Source: an uncultured Sunxiuqinia sp. (GTDB lineage: Bacteria > Bacteroidota > Bacteroidia > Bacteroidales > Prolixibacteraceae). Taken from it: a stretch of DNA of 64,000 nucleotides. The notes below the pieces were generated by a model. It did not search any database. It saw only the letters and a program-made list of their open reading frames with translations, and was not told the DNA's origin. This document shows, piece by piece, positions 34,802-43,375 of this stretch; the first letter of the stretch is position 1; the number at the start of each line of letters is the position of its first letter. The translations under genes and the position numbers were made by a program. The stretch is from the NCBI RefSeq assembly GCF_963678245.1, contig NZ_OY782776.1:248001-312000 (forward strand), read 5' to 3'.

Positions 34802-35788
34802 ATGGCAAATTTGGAAACCACATACATGGGGCTGAAGTTGAAAAACCCCGTAATCGTAGCCAGTTCAGGCTTAACAAACTCAGTTGAAAAGATTAAAGAA
34901 TTGGAAAAGGCAGGAGCCGGTGCGGTCATTTTAAAATCGCTTTTCGAAGAGCAGATTAGTGGCGAAGTAACGCATCTGATCAAAAAGGACCCGCAAAATT
35001 CCTATCCGGAGGCTGAAGACTATATTCGAGGTTATACTCGTGATAATTCAGTATCAGCACATTTGAATTTGGTGAAGGATGCTAAAAAAGAGGTTGGTAT
35101 TCCGATTATCGCCAGCATTAATTGTGTGTCGGCAAAGGAATGGATGAGCTTTGCGAAGGACTTTGAGCAGGCTGGTGCCGATGCGTTGGAACTAAACTTA
35201 TTTGTCGTTCCTACTAGTCGCTTGCAGGATGGATCTGAAGTAGAGCAGTTATACATTGATGTGTTGAGCAAGGTAAAAAAGGAAGTCAGCATTCCGGTTT
35301 CAGTGAAAATTGGTTTCTACTTTTCGAATTTGGTTTCTATGACCGAGAAGCTGATGGCCAACGGAGCGTCGGCTGTAACCATGTTTAATCGCTTTTACGA
35401 ACCTGATATCAACCTAGAGAAGCTTGAACTTTCTTCATCAGAAGTATTCAGCTCTCCGGCAGATATTCGTCGCTCATTGCGTTGGGTCGGATTAGTTAGT
35501 GCTGCATTTCCAAAGCTGGAGATTGCAGCTTCAACAGGTATTCATAATGGTGCTGCTGTTGCCAAACAATTGCTGGCTGGTGCTCAGGTAACCCAAATTT
35601 GTTCGGTTGTTTATATTGAAGGAGCGCAGGTTATTAATGGAATTCTAACCGATTTGGAATCCTTTATGGATAAGTGGAATTTTGAAACCATCGATGCTTT
35701 CAGAGGTCGATTATCTTATGCAAAAATTGAAGATCCACTGATGTACGAACGGTCACAATTCATGAAATATTTTTCGAGCAGGAGTTAG
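34802..35788 (+). CDS. Dihydroorotate dehydrogenase-like flavoprotein
   Basis: The 328-aa protein has the class 1 PyrD/DHOD TIM-barrel pattern: LKLKNPVIVASSGLTNSVEKIKELEKAGAGAVILKSLFE, IPIIASINCVSAKEW, AGADALELNLFVVPT, VPVSVKIGFYFSNLV, EIAASTGIHNGAAVAKQLLAGAQVTQICSVVY. It differs from true PyrD by an altered active-site loop. Such DHOD-like proteins sit beside Bacteroidota PyrD paralogues, and their substrate is not established. FMN binding is likely. Confidence 0.85.
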   Translation: MANLETTYMGLKLKNPVIVASSGLTNSVEKIKELEKAGAGAVILKSLFEEQISGEVTHLIKKDPQNSYPEAEDYIRGYTRDNSVSAHLNLVKDAKKEVGIPIIASINCVSAKEWMSFAKDFEQAGADALELNLFVVPTSRLQDGSEVEQLYIDVLSKVKKEVSIPVSVKIGFYFSNLVSMTEKLMANGASAVTMFNRFYEPDINLEKLELSSSEVFSSPADIRRSLRWVGLVSAAFPKLEIAASTGIHNGAAVAKQLLAGAQVTQICSVVYIEGAQVINGILTDLESFMDKWNFETIDAFRGRLSYAKIEDPLMYERSQFMKYFSSRS

Positions 35789-35802
35789 CCGGAGATCTGC
35801 TC

Positions 35803-38800
35803 ATGAAAACGACGATACTAACCTTTACCTTTCTTTTTTTTCTATCAGTTGCCTGCGCGCAGACTGACGTGTTACAAATACAATCTGTAAGCTCTGATGC
35901 GATTGATTATTGCACGGGAGTTGTTAAGTTAGGTAATCGTGTCGGCATTCAGGGTCCTGTCATTCAGGGAGGTCTGAAAATCTCAATTTCAAATTATCAG
36001 GCGGGAGAGGATCACTTAAGTTTTCAGGAAACATCTAAAATTAAAGCGCGTTGGGATGGTGCAACAGGCACCTTGATTCTTTCGGGAAATGCAGCAGCGT
36101 CGGAATACCAGGATGCGGTTCAAAATATTGAATACACCAATCTGCTTACTTCGCCTACTAATGGAACTCGCAGGATTTCGATTACTTTGAAAAATGTTGA
36201 TTATTTGCCTGAAACAGAGCATTTTTACAGATACATTAGACACCGGGGAATTAGTTGGACTGAAGCAAAAAAAGAGGCCGAAGAGATGAATTACTACGGA
36301 CTTCATGGTTATCTGGTTACGATTCTTTCCAGAATTGAAAATGATTTTGTTTGGACAAAAGTAAAAGGGGTAGGCTGGATTGGAGCAAGCGACGAGGAGG
36401 TTGAAGGTGATTGGAAATGGATGACCGGACCGGATGCCGGAACCTTGTTTTGGCGCGGAACTTATAACGGTGGATCTCGAGTCGATGGCAGATTTTCTTT
36501 TTGGAGCAATGGTGAGCCTAATAATTCATACCCCAATCTTAATGGAGGGCTCGGAGAGGATTATGCGCACATCAATCAAAATCCCAGTCAACCAAGTAAA
36601 TCGTGGAACGATCTGAGAAATGAAGGAGATGGCTCTTCGTCGGAGTATTATTATCCTCAAGGTTATATCGTTGAATTTGGGGGTATGCCGAATGATCCTG
36701 ACGTGAGTTTATCAGCCGTATTAGATATCAATGTTTGGAATATTGATTTTGATGATAAACAAGACATTACAATTTGCCAAAATCAGGAAATCCGGTTGAA
36801 TCATGAGTTTGCCGGGAATTACGAATGGACTCCGACGACAGGATTGGATGATCCATACATTTCAAATCCGTTGGCTACTCCAATGGACACAACAATTTAT
36901 AAAGTTGTTTCGAGAAATGGGACTTGTGTTGATTCGGCCCTTTTCAAGGTGAATGTAAAACCTAGTCCTAAGTTGGATTTAGGAGGTGACAAAAATATTT
37001 GTGAAGGGAGTACAAGTGAACTGGATGCCGGGAGCCATGATTTTTATGAGTGGAGCACCGGCGATGACCGGCGATCCATCACGGCTACAGAAACAGGAAG
37101 CTATAAAGTGCGAGTGGGAAATAACTTCAATTGTTTTACCGATGAAGAAGTCGCAATTACATTTCGTCCCTATCCGGTAATTGATTTGACTAACACTGAT
37201 ACCTTGTTTTGTGATCAAAAAACGGGCGAAGTCAAAATAGAAGTTGACCATGGCAATGTCGAATGGCAACCGATCTCGTCTGGCTTAAGTTTTGGTTCGT
37301 TAAATTCAGCTCAGTCATCAGCGAAGGTCGTAAACTATGGCACATATAAAACTAAAGTAAGTGTCGAAAGTAACTACGGATGCATAACAACTGATTCTTT
37401 AAACCTAAACTTTTATAATATTCCAACTAGTAAATTTAGTATTGATGACTCTGCATGCTATGGCTATAATTTGAAAGTAATGTATGAAGGTGATGGCACT
37501 GTTGATGCAACTTACAACTGGTTTTTTCTCGACTCTGTTTATGCATCGGGAGTTGGAATAACCGATTTAACAGTTGCTTTAGGTTTTGAAAGTCAGGATA
37601 AACGAGATTTAGGTTTGCTGGTAAACGAAAGAGGTTGCTTGAGTGATACAACTTGGCAACATATTAATGTGATTCCAAACTTGAATATTTTTGTTGCGGA
37701 TGATGAAGGCTGTGAACCTTTTTTAGTTGACTTCTCAGCGGAAACTACCGAATCCGTTTCTGAGTTTTACTGGGATTATGGAGATGGTGGCGTAGGTGGT
37801 GGTAAAAATTCAACTTATACGTATGCAGAAGATGGCACTTACGATGTTGGCTTGCGAATAATTTCAAATGAAGGGTGTGAGAATTACGGTTTAATTGAGG
37901 AATTGATTAAAGTTAGGCCGGTCCCGTCTGTTGAAACAAATCTTGATCCTGATTCTTGTTTTGGTCATACGATTGAAGTTCAATACATGGGATCTGCCAA
38001 TCCTCAAGACACTTATCATTGGGGTTTATCTAACTTAGATTCGAATGAGATACTGGAGGATCCGGGGGTAGGACAGGGGCCATTTGAAGTAAGTTTAAAA
38101 AATAAGCCGGAATCCACCATTTCATTGCAAATTACAACCGAGTTTGGCTGCGAGAGTGACAAACGGGAATTTTCATTTAAACGTAAACCCTGGGTTCAGC
38201 TAGTAGCTGATCCGTTAGAAGGTTGTCCCCCTTTGGATGTTTCTTTTCAGGCACTGCCTTTGGATTCGGTGGATGCACTGACCTATTTGTGGAGCTTTAA
38301 TCAGGGCAATGGATATCAACCAGCGGCTGACCAGTTGATGAATACGTTTTATACTCCGGATCACGAGTTTAATATTTCATCTATCGCAAAGTCCTCGGTA
38401 ACCAACTGTGTAGATACGGCTTGGTTGGATAGAGTCGTGCGGGTTTTTCCTAAGCCAACCGCTTCCTTTCGGGCAGATACAACTGAAGTTAGTATTGTGA
38501 GACCGAATTTCGAGTTTGAAAATCGTAGTGAAAATGCTCAAAATTATTATTGGGATTTTGGCGATAGCTTAGGGTATTCGACCGATTTTGCACCAGCTTA
38601 CAGTTTTAATGAAATGGGATGGTTTGACGTGGAACTAATTGCGGAAAATGAATTTCTGTGCACGGATACTGCATATCAGGAAGTGCTCGTCGCTTTCGAT
38701 CGGATATTTCCTCCCAATGCATTTAGTCCGAATAGCAGCAACACTTTGAATCAGCAGTTTTTATTAGCTCCCAAAGGTATTTTAGAAGCCGGCTATCACT

Positions 38801-38982
38801 TGCAGATATTTAATCGGTGGGGAGAACGTATTTTTGAAGTCCAAAATGTTTTTGAAGGATGGGACGGGAAAACAAAAAGCGGGCAGAATGCTCCGACCGG
38901 AGTTTACATCTGGTTGGTTGATTATCAGGATTTTATAAACAGGATCCATCAACAAGGCGGGACGGTAACCTTGGTATATTAA
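35803..38982 (+). CDS. Secreted lectin-like/PKD protein with T9SS type B sorting domain
   Basis: The 1059-aa protein has a signal peptide (1-19, ending ACA-Q), a beta domain (about 20-140) and a C-type lectin-like domain (about 145-295). The lectin domain keeps the sugar and calcium motifs E238-P239-N240 and W268-N269-D270. Ig/PKD-type repeats follow (about 310-960: FYWDYGDGG, TYLWSFNQG, YYWDFGDSLG). The C-terminus (about 970-1059: FPPNAFSPNSS, FNRWGERIFE, GWDGKTKSGQNAPTGVYIWLVDY) is the gliding-motility-type sorting signal of type IX secretion. The protein should be exported to the surface. EPN is the mannose-type lectin signature, so it may bind glycans. Two PorP/SprF genes lie downstream on the other strand. 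Confidence 0.92.
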   Translation: MKTTILTFTFLFFLSVACAQTDVLQIQSVSSDAIDYCTGVVKLGNRVGIQGPVIQGGLKISISNYQAGEDHLSFQETSKIKARWDGATGTLILSGNAAASEYQDAVQNIEYTNLLTSPTNGTRRISITLKNVDYLPETEHFYRYIRHRGISWTEAKKEAEEMNYYGLHGYLVTILSRIENDFVWTKVKGVGWIGASDEEVEGDWKWMTGPDAGTLFWRGTYNGGSRVDGRFSFWSNGEPNNSYPNLNGGLGEDYAHINQNPSQPSKSWNDLRNEGDGSSSEYYYPQGYIVEFGGMPNDPDVSLSAVLDINVWNIDFDDKQDITICQNQEIRLNHEFAGNYEWTPTTGLDDPYISNPLATPMDTTIYKVVSRNGTCVDSALFKVNVKPSPKLDLGGDKNICEGSTSELDAGSHDFYEWSTGDDRRSITATETGSYKVRVGNNFNCFTDEEVAITFRPYPVIDLTNTDTLFCDQKTGEVKIEVDHGNVEWQPISSGLSFGSLNSAQSSAKVVNYGTYKTKVSVESNYGCITTDSLNLNFYNIPTSKFSIDDSACYGYNLKVMYEGDGTVDATYNWFFLDSVYASGVGITDLTVALGFESQDKRDLGLLVNERGCLSDTTWQHINVIPNLNIFVADDEGCEPFLVDFSAETTESVSEFYWDYGDGGVGGGKNSTYTYAEDGTYDVGLRIISNEGCENYGLIEELIKVRPVPSVETNLDPDSCFGHTIEVQYMGSANPQDTYHWGLSNLDSNEILEDPGVGQGPFEVSLKNKPESTISLQITTEFGCESDKREFSFKRKPWVQLVADPLEGCPPLDVSFQALPLDSVDALTYLWSFNQGNGYQPAADQLMNTFYTPDHEFNISSIAKSSVTNCVDTAWLDRVVRVFPKPTASFRADTTEVSIVRPNFEFENRSENAQNYYWDFGDSLGYSTDFAPAYSFNEMGWFDVELIAENEFLCTDTAYQEVLVAFDRIFPPNAFSPNSSNTLNQQFLLAPKGILEAGYHLQIFNRWGERIFEVQNVFEGWDGKTKSGQNAPTGVYIWLVDYQDFINRIHQQGGTVTLVY

Positions 38983-39953
38983 AGAGAAGGAATGAGTAAA
39001 GCTTTACGGCTATTGTGTGCTTCTCCGAAGAAAAAAGTGAGCGAAAACTCATGTGAGCCGCTGGAGTAATTGGCAAGCTTTGACAAGGTATAGTCGTAAC
39101 TATATCCAATTTTAAACTGGTTTTTCATCACTCCAAGCATCAGAATCACGGCATCAGGATGAACGCCAATATTCTGACGATACCACACTCCCCCCGATAG
39201 GGATTTCTCTAAAATATACATGCCCAGATTGATTTGTGAGAACGCCCCTTGTTGTTGGAAAATAATATTGGGCGACAGTGTAAACTCGCGAGATAAAAGC
39301 CCCCTGTGAAGTTTGTGTGTGCGCGAACCTGCGTGAAATGTAAACTTCATGGGAAGTTTTCCTTTTTGGTCACCTTCAATGATTGATTCATTTGGTTGAG
39401 TTAAATGTGATAGGCTAAATCCAAAGAAAAATGAATCGTATTGCCCCAGTGTGCCAAATCCAAAATCAGGATAGATAATGCTTGAATTTTCAGGTTGTTC
39501 CTGCTCTCCGGGAAAAGTATGTCCGGTTAACTGGTCAATCATGTCGGGAAAAATGAGTCGACCATAATCCAGTTTTTTATAGGCCACGCCAGCCTGTAGG
39601 CCAACATCAAAAAACAGACGTTCACTTACCTTGATATGGTGTGAATAGAAAAACGACCCGGATGAATTCTGAACCAGTCCGTTGAGTTCGGTACTTTGAT
39701 AAAATTGTATTCCTAAACCACCATTCAGTTTTTTTAAATACTGATCGTAGGTCAGACTATAGTTAACAAAGGTATTTCCTTTTTGAGGCCATTGATTGCG
39801 ATAATTAATAATCACTCGTGGGAGCGCCGAAGTGCCCGCGAAACCAGGATTTAAGTAGATTGGGTTAGCGTAAAATTGAGAGTATTCAGCATCTTGTCCC
39901 CTGGCAAGGGAAAACAGGCTGAGCAATAGAATTAAGAATGAAGTCTTTTTCAC
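38979..39953 (-). CDS. PorP/SprF family T9SS-associated outer-membrane protein
   Basis: The 324-aa protein has a signal peptide (1-19, ARG-Q) and the PorP/SprF start QDAEYSQFYANPIYLNPGFAGTS. Beta-strand repeats follow, ending with a KIGYSYDYTLSKL near the C-terminus. These barrels associate with large type IX-secreted proteins bearing type B sorting domains. The stop codon overlaps the stop of the convergent 1059-aa gene by four bases, so the two are probably functional partners. Confidence 0.92.
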   Translation of the reverse strand: MKKTSFLILLLSLFSLARGQDAEYSQFYANPIYLNPGFAGTSALPRVIINYRNQWPQKGNTFVNYSLTYDQYLKKLNGGLGIQFYQSTELNGLVQNSSGSFFYSHHIKVSERLFFDVGLQAGVAYKKLDYGRLIFPDMIDQLTGHTFPGEQEQPENSSIIYPDFGFGTLGQYDSFFFGFSLSHLTQPNESIIEGDQKGKLPMKFTFHAGSRTHKLHRGLLSREFTLSPNIIFQQQGAFSQINLGMYILEKSLSGGVWYRQNIGVHPDAVILMLGVMKNQFKIGYSYDYTLSKLANYSSGSHEFSLTFFFGEAHNSRKALLIPSL

Positions 39954-40067
39954 GTGCGGTTAGTCCTGGTTTATCGGTTGGCTCGTAAAAGTAATATTAA
40001 AGTTTGAAGATTGTAGAATAGAAATTGAAGGCTGTTATAGAACACGTGTGTTTTGGTTTTTAAGCCT

Positions 40068-41039
40068 TTATAAGTTGCGGATGATACCGGGTATCGGGAT
40101 TCCATATCGCTTAAGTTCTGGGAAAATAATCCGAAGGCTGATGCTGTGCATAAAGGCTCTGAATTCTCCGGTGTCGTTGAGAACGGATGCCAGATAATTC
40201 ACTTTAAAGTATTCCAAATCGATACCCGTGTTAATTGAAAAACGCGTGTTTCCTGAATCAAAGTTTGGTAAAAAACCAATGCCCATTTCAAATTTCTTTC
40301 GCTGTACAGTTACTCCGGTAAATAATTGCTTGGTTTCGTTGCCAACATGAATCACCAATCGTGGTCGGATCATGTAGGCTTTAGATAGTAAATCACGATG
40401 CTTGTATGTGAAAATCTTCTCGGCATGAATTATCAGATCGTAGGCTTCAACATCAAATTTATCTTCGTATGGATTCTTGAAAAAGGATCGCCTGTACTTT
40501 GCAGATAGTCCAACACTGCCATTATAATCTGCTAATAAAATACCTCCGCCAGCAATAAATTCGGATGACCGATAAAGAGAAGTTCCGGGAGCATAGGCTG
40601 TGTGTTCTCTGGTATCGATCAAATTGTCAAGGTGAAACAAGCCATACTCTTTTAAGGGTTGATGAAAGCCAATGGTTACTGATGGAATTAGAAAGGTATC
40701 GTGCCCCTTGGGAAGGTATTTCGCAGCAGCGATTTCAAAAAATGGAACAAATATATTTTGAGTATAGTCCATTTGAGCTCCACCGATGAAGCCAAGTCCT
40801 AATGAACGTTTTTTATAAAAGAAGTCATGACTCAGGTATCTTAAGTATGATTTTGTGTCTATTCTTCGGGTGCTAACCGGTGATATGATTAATCGATCTC
40901 CTTTTGTGGCTCCCACGTATGAGGGATTCAACAGAATCGGAATGTGATATTGCTGAATGTCGGAAAATTCCTGTGAGTGAACCGACCTACAGGTAAGCAA
41001 GAATAGAAGTAAAACGATTGTGAGCCTGAATATAATCAC
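40068..41039 (-). CDS. PorP/SprF family outer-membrane protein (second copy)
   Basis: The 323-aa protein has a signal peptide and the family N-terminus QEFSDIQQYHIPILLNPSYVGATKGDRL. Barrel-type strands follow. It is only distantly similar to the neighbouring PorP/SprF protein; the end GIPIPGIIRNL is unusual. It precedes the first copy on the minus strand with a 114-base gap. The tandem suggests one partner each for different exported proteins, or two parts of one surface complex. Confidence 0.88.
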   Translation of the reverse strand: MIIFRLTIVLLLFLLTCRSVHSQEFSDIQQYHIPILLNPSYVGATKGDRLIISPVSTRRIDTKSYLRYLSHDFFYKKRSLGLGFIGGAQMDYTQNIFVPFFEIAAAKYLPKGHDTFLIPSVTIGFHQPLKEYGLFHLDNLIDTREHTAYAPGTSLYRSSEFIAGGGILLADYNGSVGLSAKYRRSFFKNPYEDKFDVEAYDLIIHAEKIFTYKHRDLLSKAYMIRPRLVIHVGNETKQLFTGVTVQRKKFEMGIGFLPNFDSGNTRFSINTGIDLEYFKVNYLASVLNDTGEFRAFMHSISLRIIFPELKRYGIPIPGIIRNL

Positions 41040-41150
41040 GTTTTGTCCGGTTTTTGTTGACGGATATTTAGCAATACAACATATTTAAAAACGAACAGTT
41101 CTTGCAATCGTATCGGATTTCCCGTTAATTCTTTCTTAAGTTTCTCTTCT

Positions 41151-41699
41151 TTAAAATGTTTGTGGTTCAATTCCACGTTCAAAAGCAGGTAGGAAGTCCA
41201 GTAAATCGTGCATCAGTTGTTTTTGTTGATCATCGGCTTCTAACATCGCTCGCTTAAGCTTTTCACTTTCCTTATCGGCAATTTCTTTTGAAATTTTACC
41301 CGACATATTCGTAATAACGGTGTACGCTTCAAATGCAATTTCTAAATCATTTTCAATAACAAGATCAACAAACAAGGAGAGATGATGGCTGTAATCCAGA
41401 CCGTTTTCCCAACAGGCACTAACCAACTGTTGTCGTTCGTTTGCATACTTTTTATTTTCGATAGCATCAATGATTAGGGGGATTGCATCACTTTGTTTTA
41501 ACTCAGCCAACAACCTAAAAATGCGTGATTTGATTTCCGGATTGTCTGAAGTATGCAACAACTCAATCAAGATAGGAACATAGCCTGCATGTCCCTTCTC
41601 TTTCAATTCCGAAATCGCTTCGATTGCGGTGTCCGTATTCTCCGATTTTAGGCGATTTAGGGTTGTCTTGTCTATTCTATTTGAGTTTTCTTTGGTCAT
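41151..41699 (-). CDS. HEAT repeat protein
   Basis: The 182-aa protein is built of helical repeats (about 10-120): TDTAIEAISELKEKGHAGYVPILIELLHTSDNPEIKSRIFRLLAELKQSDAIPLIIDAIENK. It has no signal peptide and is likely a cytosolic scaffold. The partner is not apparent. It is divergent from the MATE transporter. Confidence 0.8.
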   Translation of the reverse strand: MTKENSNRIDKTTLNRLKSENTDTAIEAISELKEKGHAGYVPILIELLHTSDNPEIKSRIFRLLAELKQSDAIPLIIDAIENKKYANERQQLVSACWENGLDYSHHLSLFVDLVIENDLEIAFEAYTVITNMSGKISKEIADKESEKLKRAMLEADDQQKQLMHDLLDFLPAFERGIEPQTF

Positions 41700-41783
41700 A
41701 ACAATTGTATTTTGAATGCAAATTTAATATTTCCTAAAGAATAATGAGGACGGTTTGTTACCCGGTTTATTGAATCGAATACT

Positions 41784-41791
41784 TACATTTG
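41784..41791 (+). promoter_or_regulatory. -7 element upstream of the MATE gene
   Basis: TACATTTG fits TAnnTTTG. A start of transcription near 41798 would be after the in-frame upstream start (41789), so it supports ATG 41807. No good -33 box is seen. Confidence 0.35.
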
Positions 41792-41806
41792 TGCTCAGTT
41801 TTTTTT

Positions 41807-43156
41807 ATGGATAGAACAAAAGAGTTGGGCGAGGGGCATATTCCTCGGTTAATGTTAAAATATTTTATTCCGGCATTTATCGGAGTTTTTGTAAATGCGC
41901 TTTATAATATTGTCGACCGTATTTTTATTGGCCAGGGAGTTAGTGCTGTCGCATTGAGTGCTGTTTCGGTCATCTTTCCGGTTATGCTGATTATGATTGC
42001 GTTCGGAATGCTGATTGGTATTGGTGCCGGTGTGTTAGTGTCAATCAATATGGGACGACGCGATATGGACCGGGCAGAGCGCGTATTGGGGAATAGCTTT
42101 CTGATGATGATTCTGGCTTCTGGCTTGATCTCGTTGATCGGCTTTCTGATAAAAGCACCCATGCTGAAGATGTTTGGCGCTACAGCAGAAACAGTTGGGT
42201 TTGCAAACGACTATCTGAATATTATTTTAGTCGGCGTCATTTTTCAGGTCGTTGGGTTTTCGTTGAACAACGTGATCCGAAGTGAGGGAAACGCCAAAAT
42301 AGCCATGTATTCGATGATATTGAGTGCTGGCCTGAACATTATCTTAGACCCCATATTTATTTTTGTTTTTGACCTTGGTGTGAAAGGAGCTGCTTATGCT
42401 ACGGTCATCTCAATGATGTCACTATCCGTTTGGGTGATGCTTCATTTTCACAGTAAGCGTTCGGTTGTTAAGTTGCGGGCGAAATATATCCGGTTGGATC
42501 CGGAGATTATGAAGGAGATTCTATTGATTGGCATGGCTCCGTTTTTTATGCAAACTGCCAACTCCGCGGTGCAAGCCCTTATTAATACTAAGCTTATTCA
42601 GTTTGGAGGCGATTTGGCTGTTGGGGCAATGGGAATTGTGAATTCAGTTGTTACGCTGATCATCATGTCCATTGTAGCCATTAATATGGCCTCGCAACCA
42701 ATTATCGGGTTTAATTTTGGAGCACAGTCAGGAGGTAGGGTAAAGGAGACTTTACGACTTGCAATAATTTCATCTACAGTTATTTCCGTCATTTCGTTTA
42801 TTGCTGTTGAATCGACGCCCGGTTTTATTGTTCGCTTCTTTAATGATTCGGATCCACAGCTTTTGAGTTTGGGAAGTCAGGGGCTGAGACTTGGACTCTT
42901 GGCTTTGCCGGTTGTTGGCTTTCAGGTCGTAGTCGGGAATTTCTTTCAATCGGTCGGGAAAGCTAAAATAGCCACTCTGTTAACTTTACTTCGCCAGGTG
43001 ATTGTGCTTATTCCACTCCTTTTTATCCTTCCAACGTATTTCGGGTTAACAGGAATATGGATTTCAATGCCAATTGCTGATACATGCTCCGCTTTAATCG
43101 TCACTTTTTTTATTAGCCGTGAGTGGCGGAAAATTGATCAAACTGCAACAAGGTAA
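41807..43156 (+). CDS. MATE family efflux transporter
   Basis: The protein (449 aa) has twelve hydrophobic segments in two six-helix halves. The start is MDRTKELGEGHIPRLMLKYFIPAFIGVFVNALYNIVDRIFIGQG, with the Asn/Asp pattern of MATE proteins. Similar motifs recur in the second half (FFMQTANSAVQALINTKL, ASQPIIGFNFGA). These antiporters expel drugs or organic cations using Na+ or H+. No regulator is adjacent. The substrate cannot be predicted. Confidence 0.92.
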   Translation: MDRTKELGEGHIPRLMLKYFIPAFIGVFVNALYNIVDRIFIGQGVSAVALSAVSVIFPVMLIMIAFGMLIGIGAGVLVSINMGRRDMDRAERVLGNSFLMMILASGLISLIGFLIKAPMLKMFGATAETVGFANDYLNIILVGVIFQVVGFSLNNVIRSEGNAKIAMYSMILSAGLNIILDPIFIFVFDLGVKGAAYATVISMMSLSVWVMLHFHSKRSVVKLRAKYIRLDPEIMKEILLIGMAPFFMQTANSAVQALINTKLIQFGGDLAVGAMGIVNSVVTLIIMSIVAINMASQPIIGFNFGAQSGGRVKETLRLAIISSTVISVISFIAVESTPGFIVRFFNDSDPQLLSLGSQGLRLGLLALPVVGFQVVVGNFFQSVGKAKIATLLTLLRQVIVLIPLLFILPTYFGLTGIWISMPIADTCSALIVTFFISREWRKIDQTATR

Positions 43157-43340
43157 AACAGACTCCTGTTTCTGATGGGCAAGGTAAACTATTACGGACA
43201 ATCTATAGCGTTGTGAAGAATAAAACTCCGTATAGGGAAGACTATATCTGTTTCGATCCCAGGGAAAGAAAAAATAAGAACAGCTTCTCAGAAAAAGTGG
43301 CTTAGAAATTTGTTTTGTACTAGAGTATATGAGGGGTTCT

Positions 43341-43363
43341 CCGCTAGGCTTTTAGCCTAGCGG
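43341..43363. repeat. Perfect 10-bp inverted repeat flanking the CHAT gene
   Basis: CCGCTAGGCT and AGCCTAGCGG are separated by three T residues. It lies 12 bases past the 3' end of the minus-strand CHAT gene. There is no T-run on the minus strand, so a plain intrinsic terminator is uncertain. It could be a REP-like element or a relic of integration. Confidence 0.6.
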
Positions 43364-43375
43364 CTTCCCACTCGA

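Noticed and set aside
43230-43275. TTTCGATCCC resembles a tRNA T-loop and raised the idea of a tRNA gene as an island attachment site.
   Set aside because: No acceptor, D or anticodon stems could be drawn around it.
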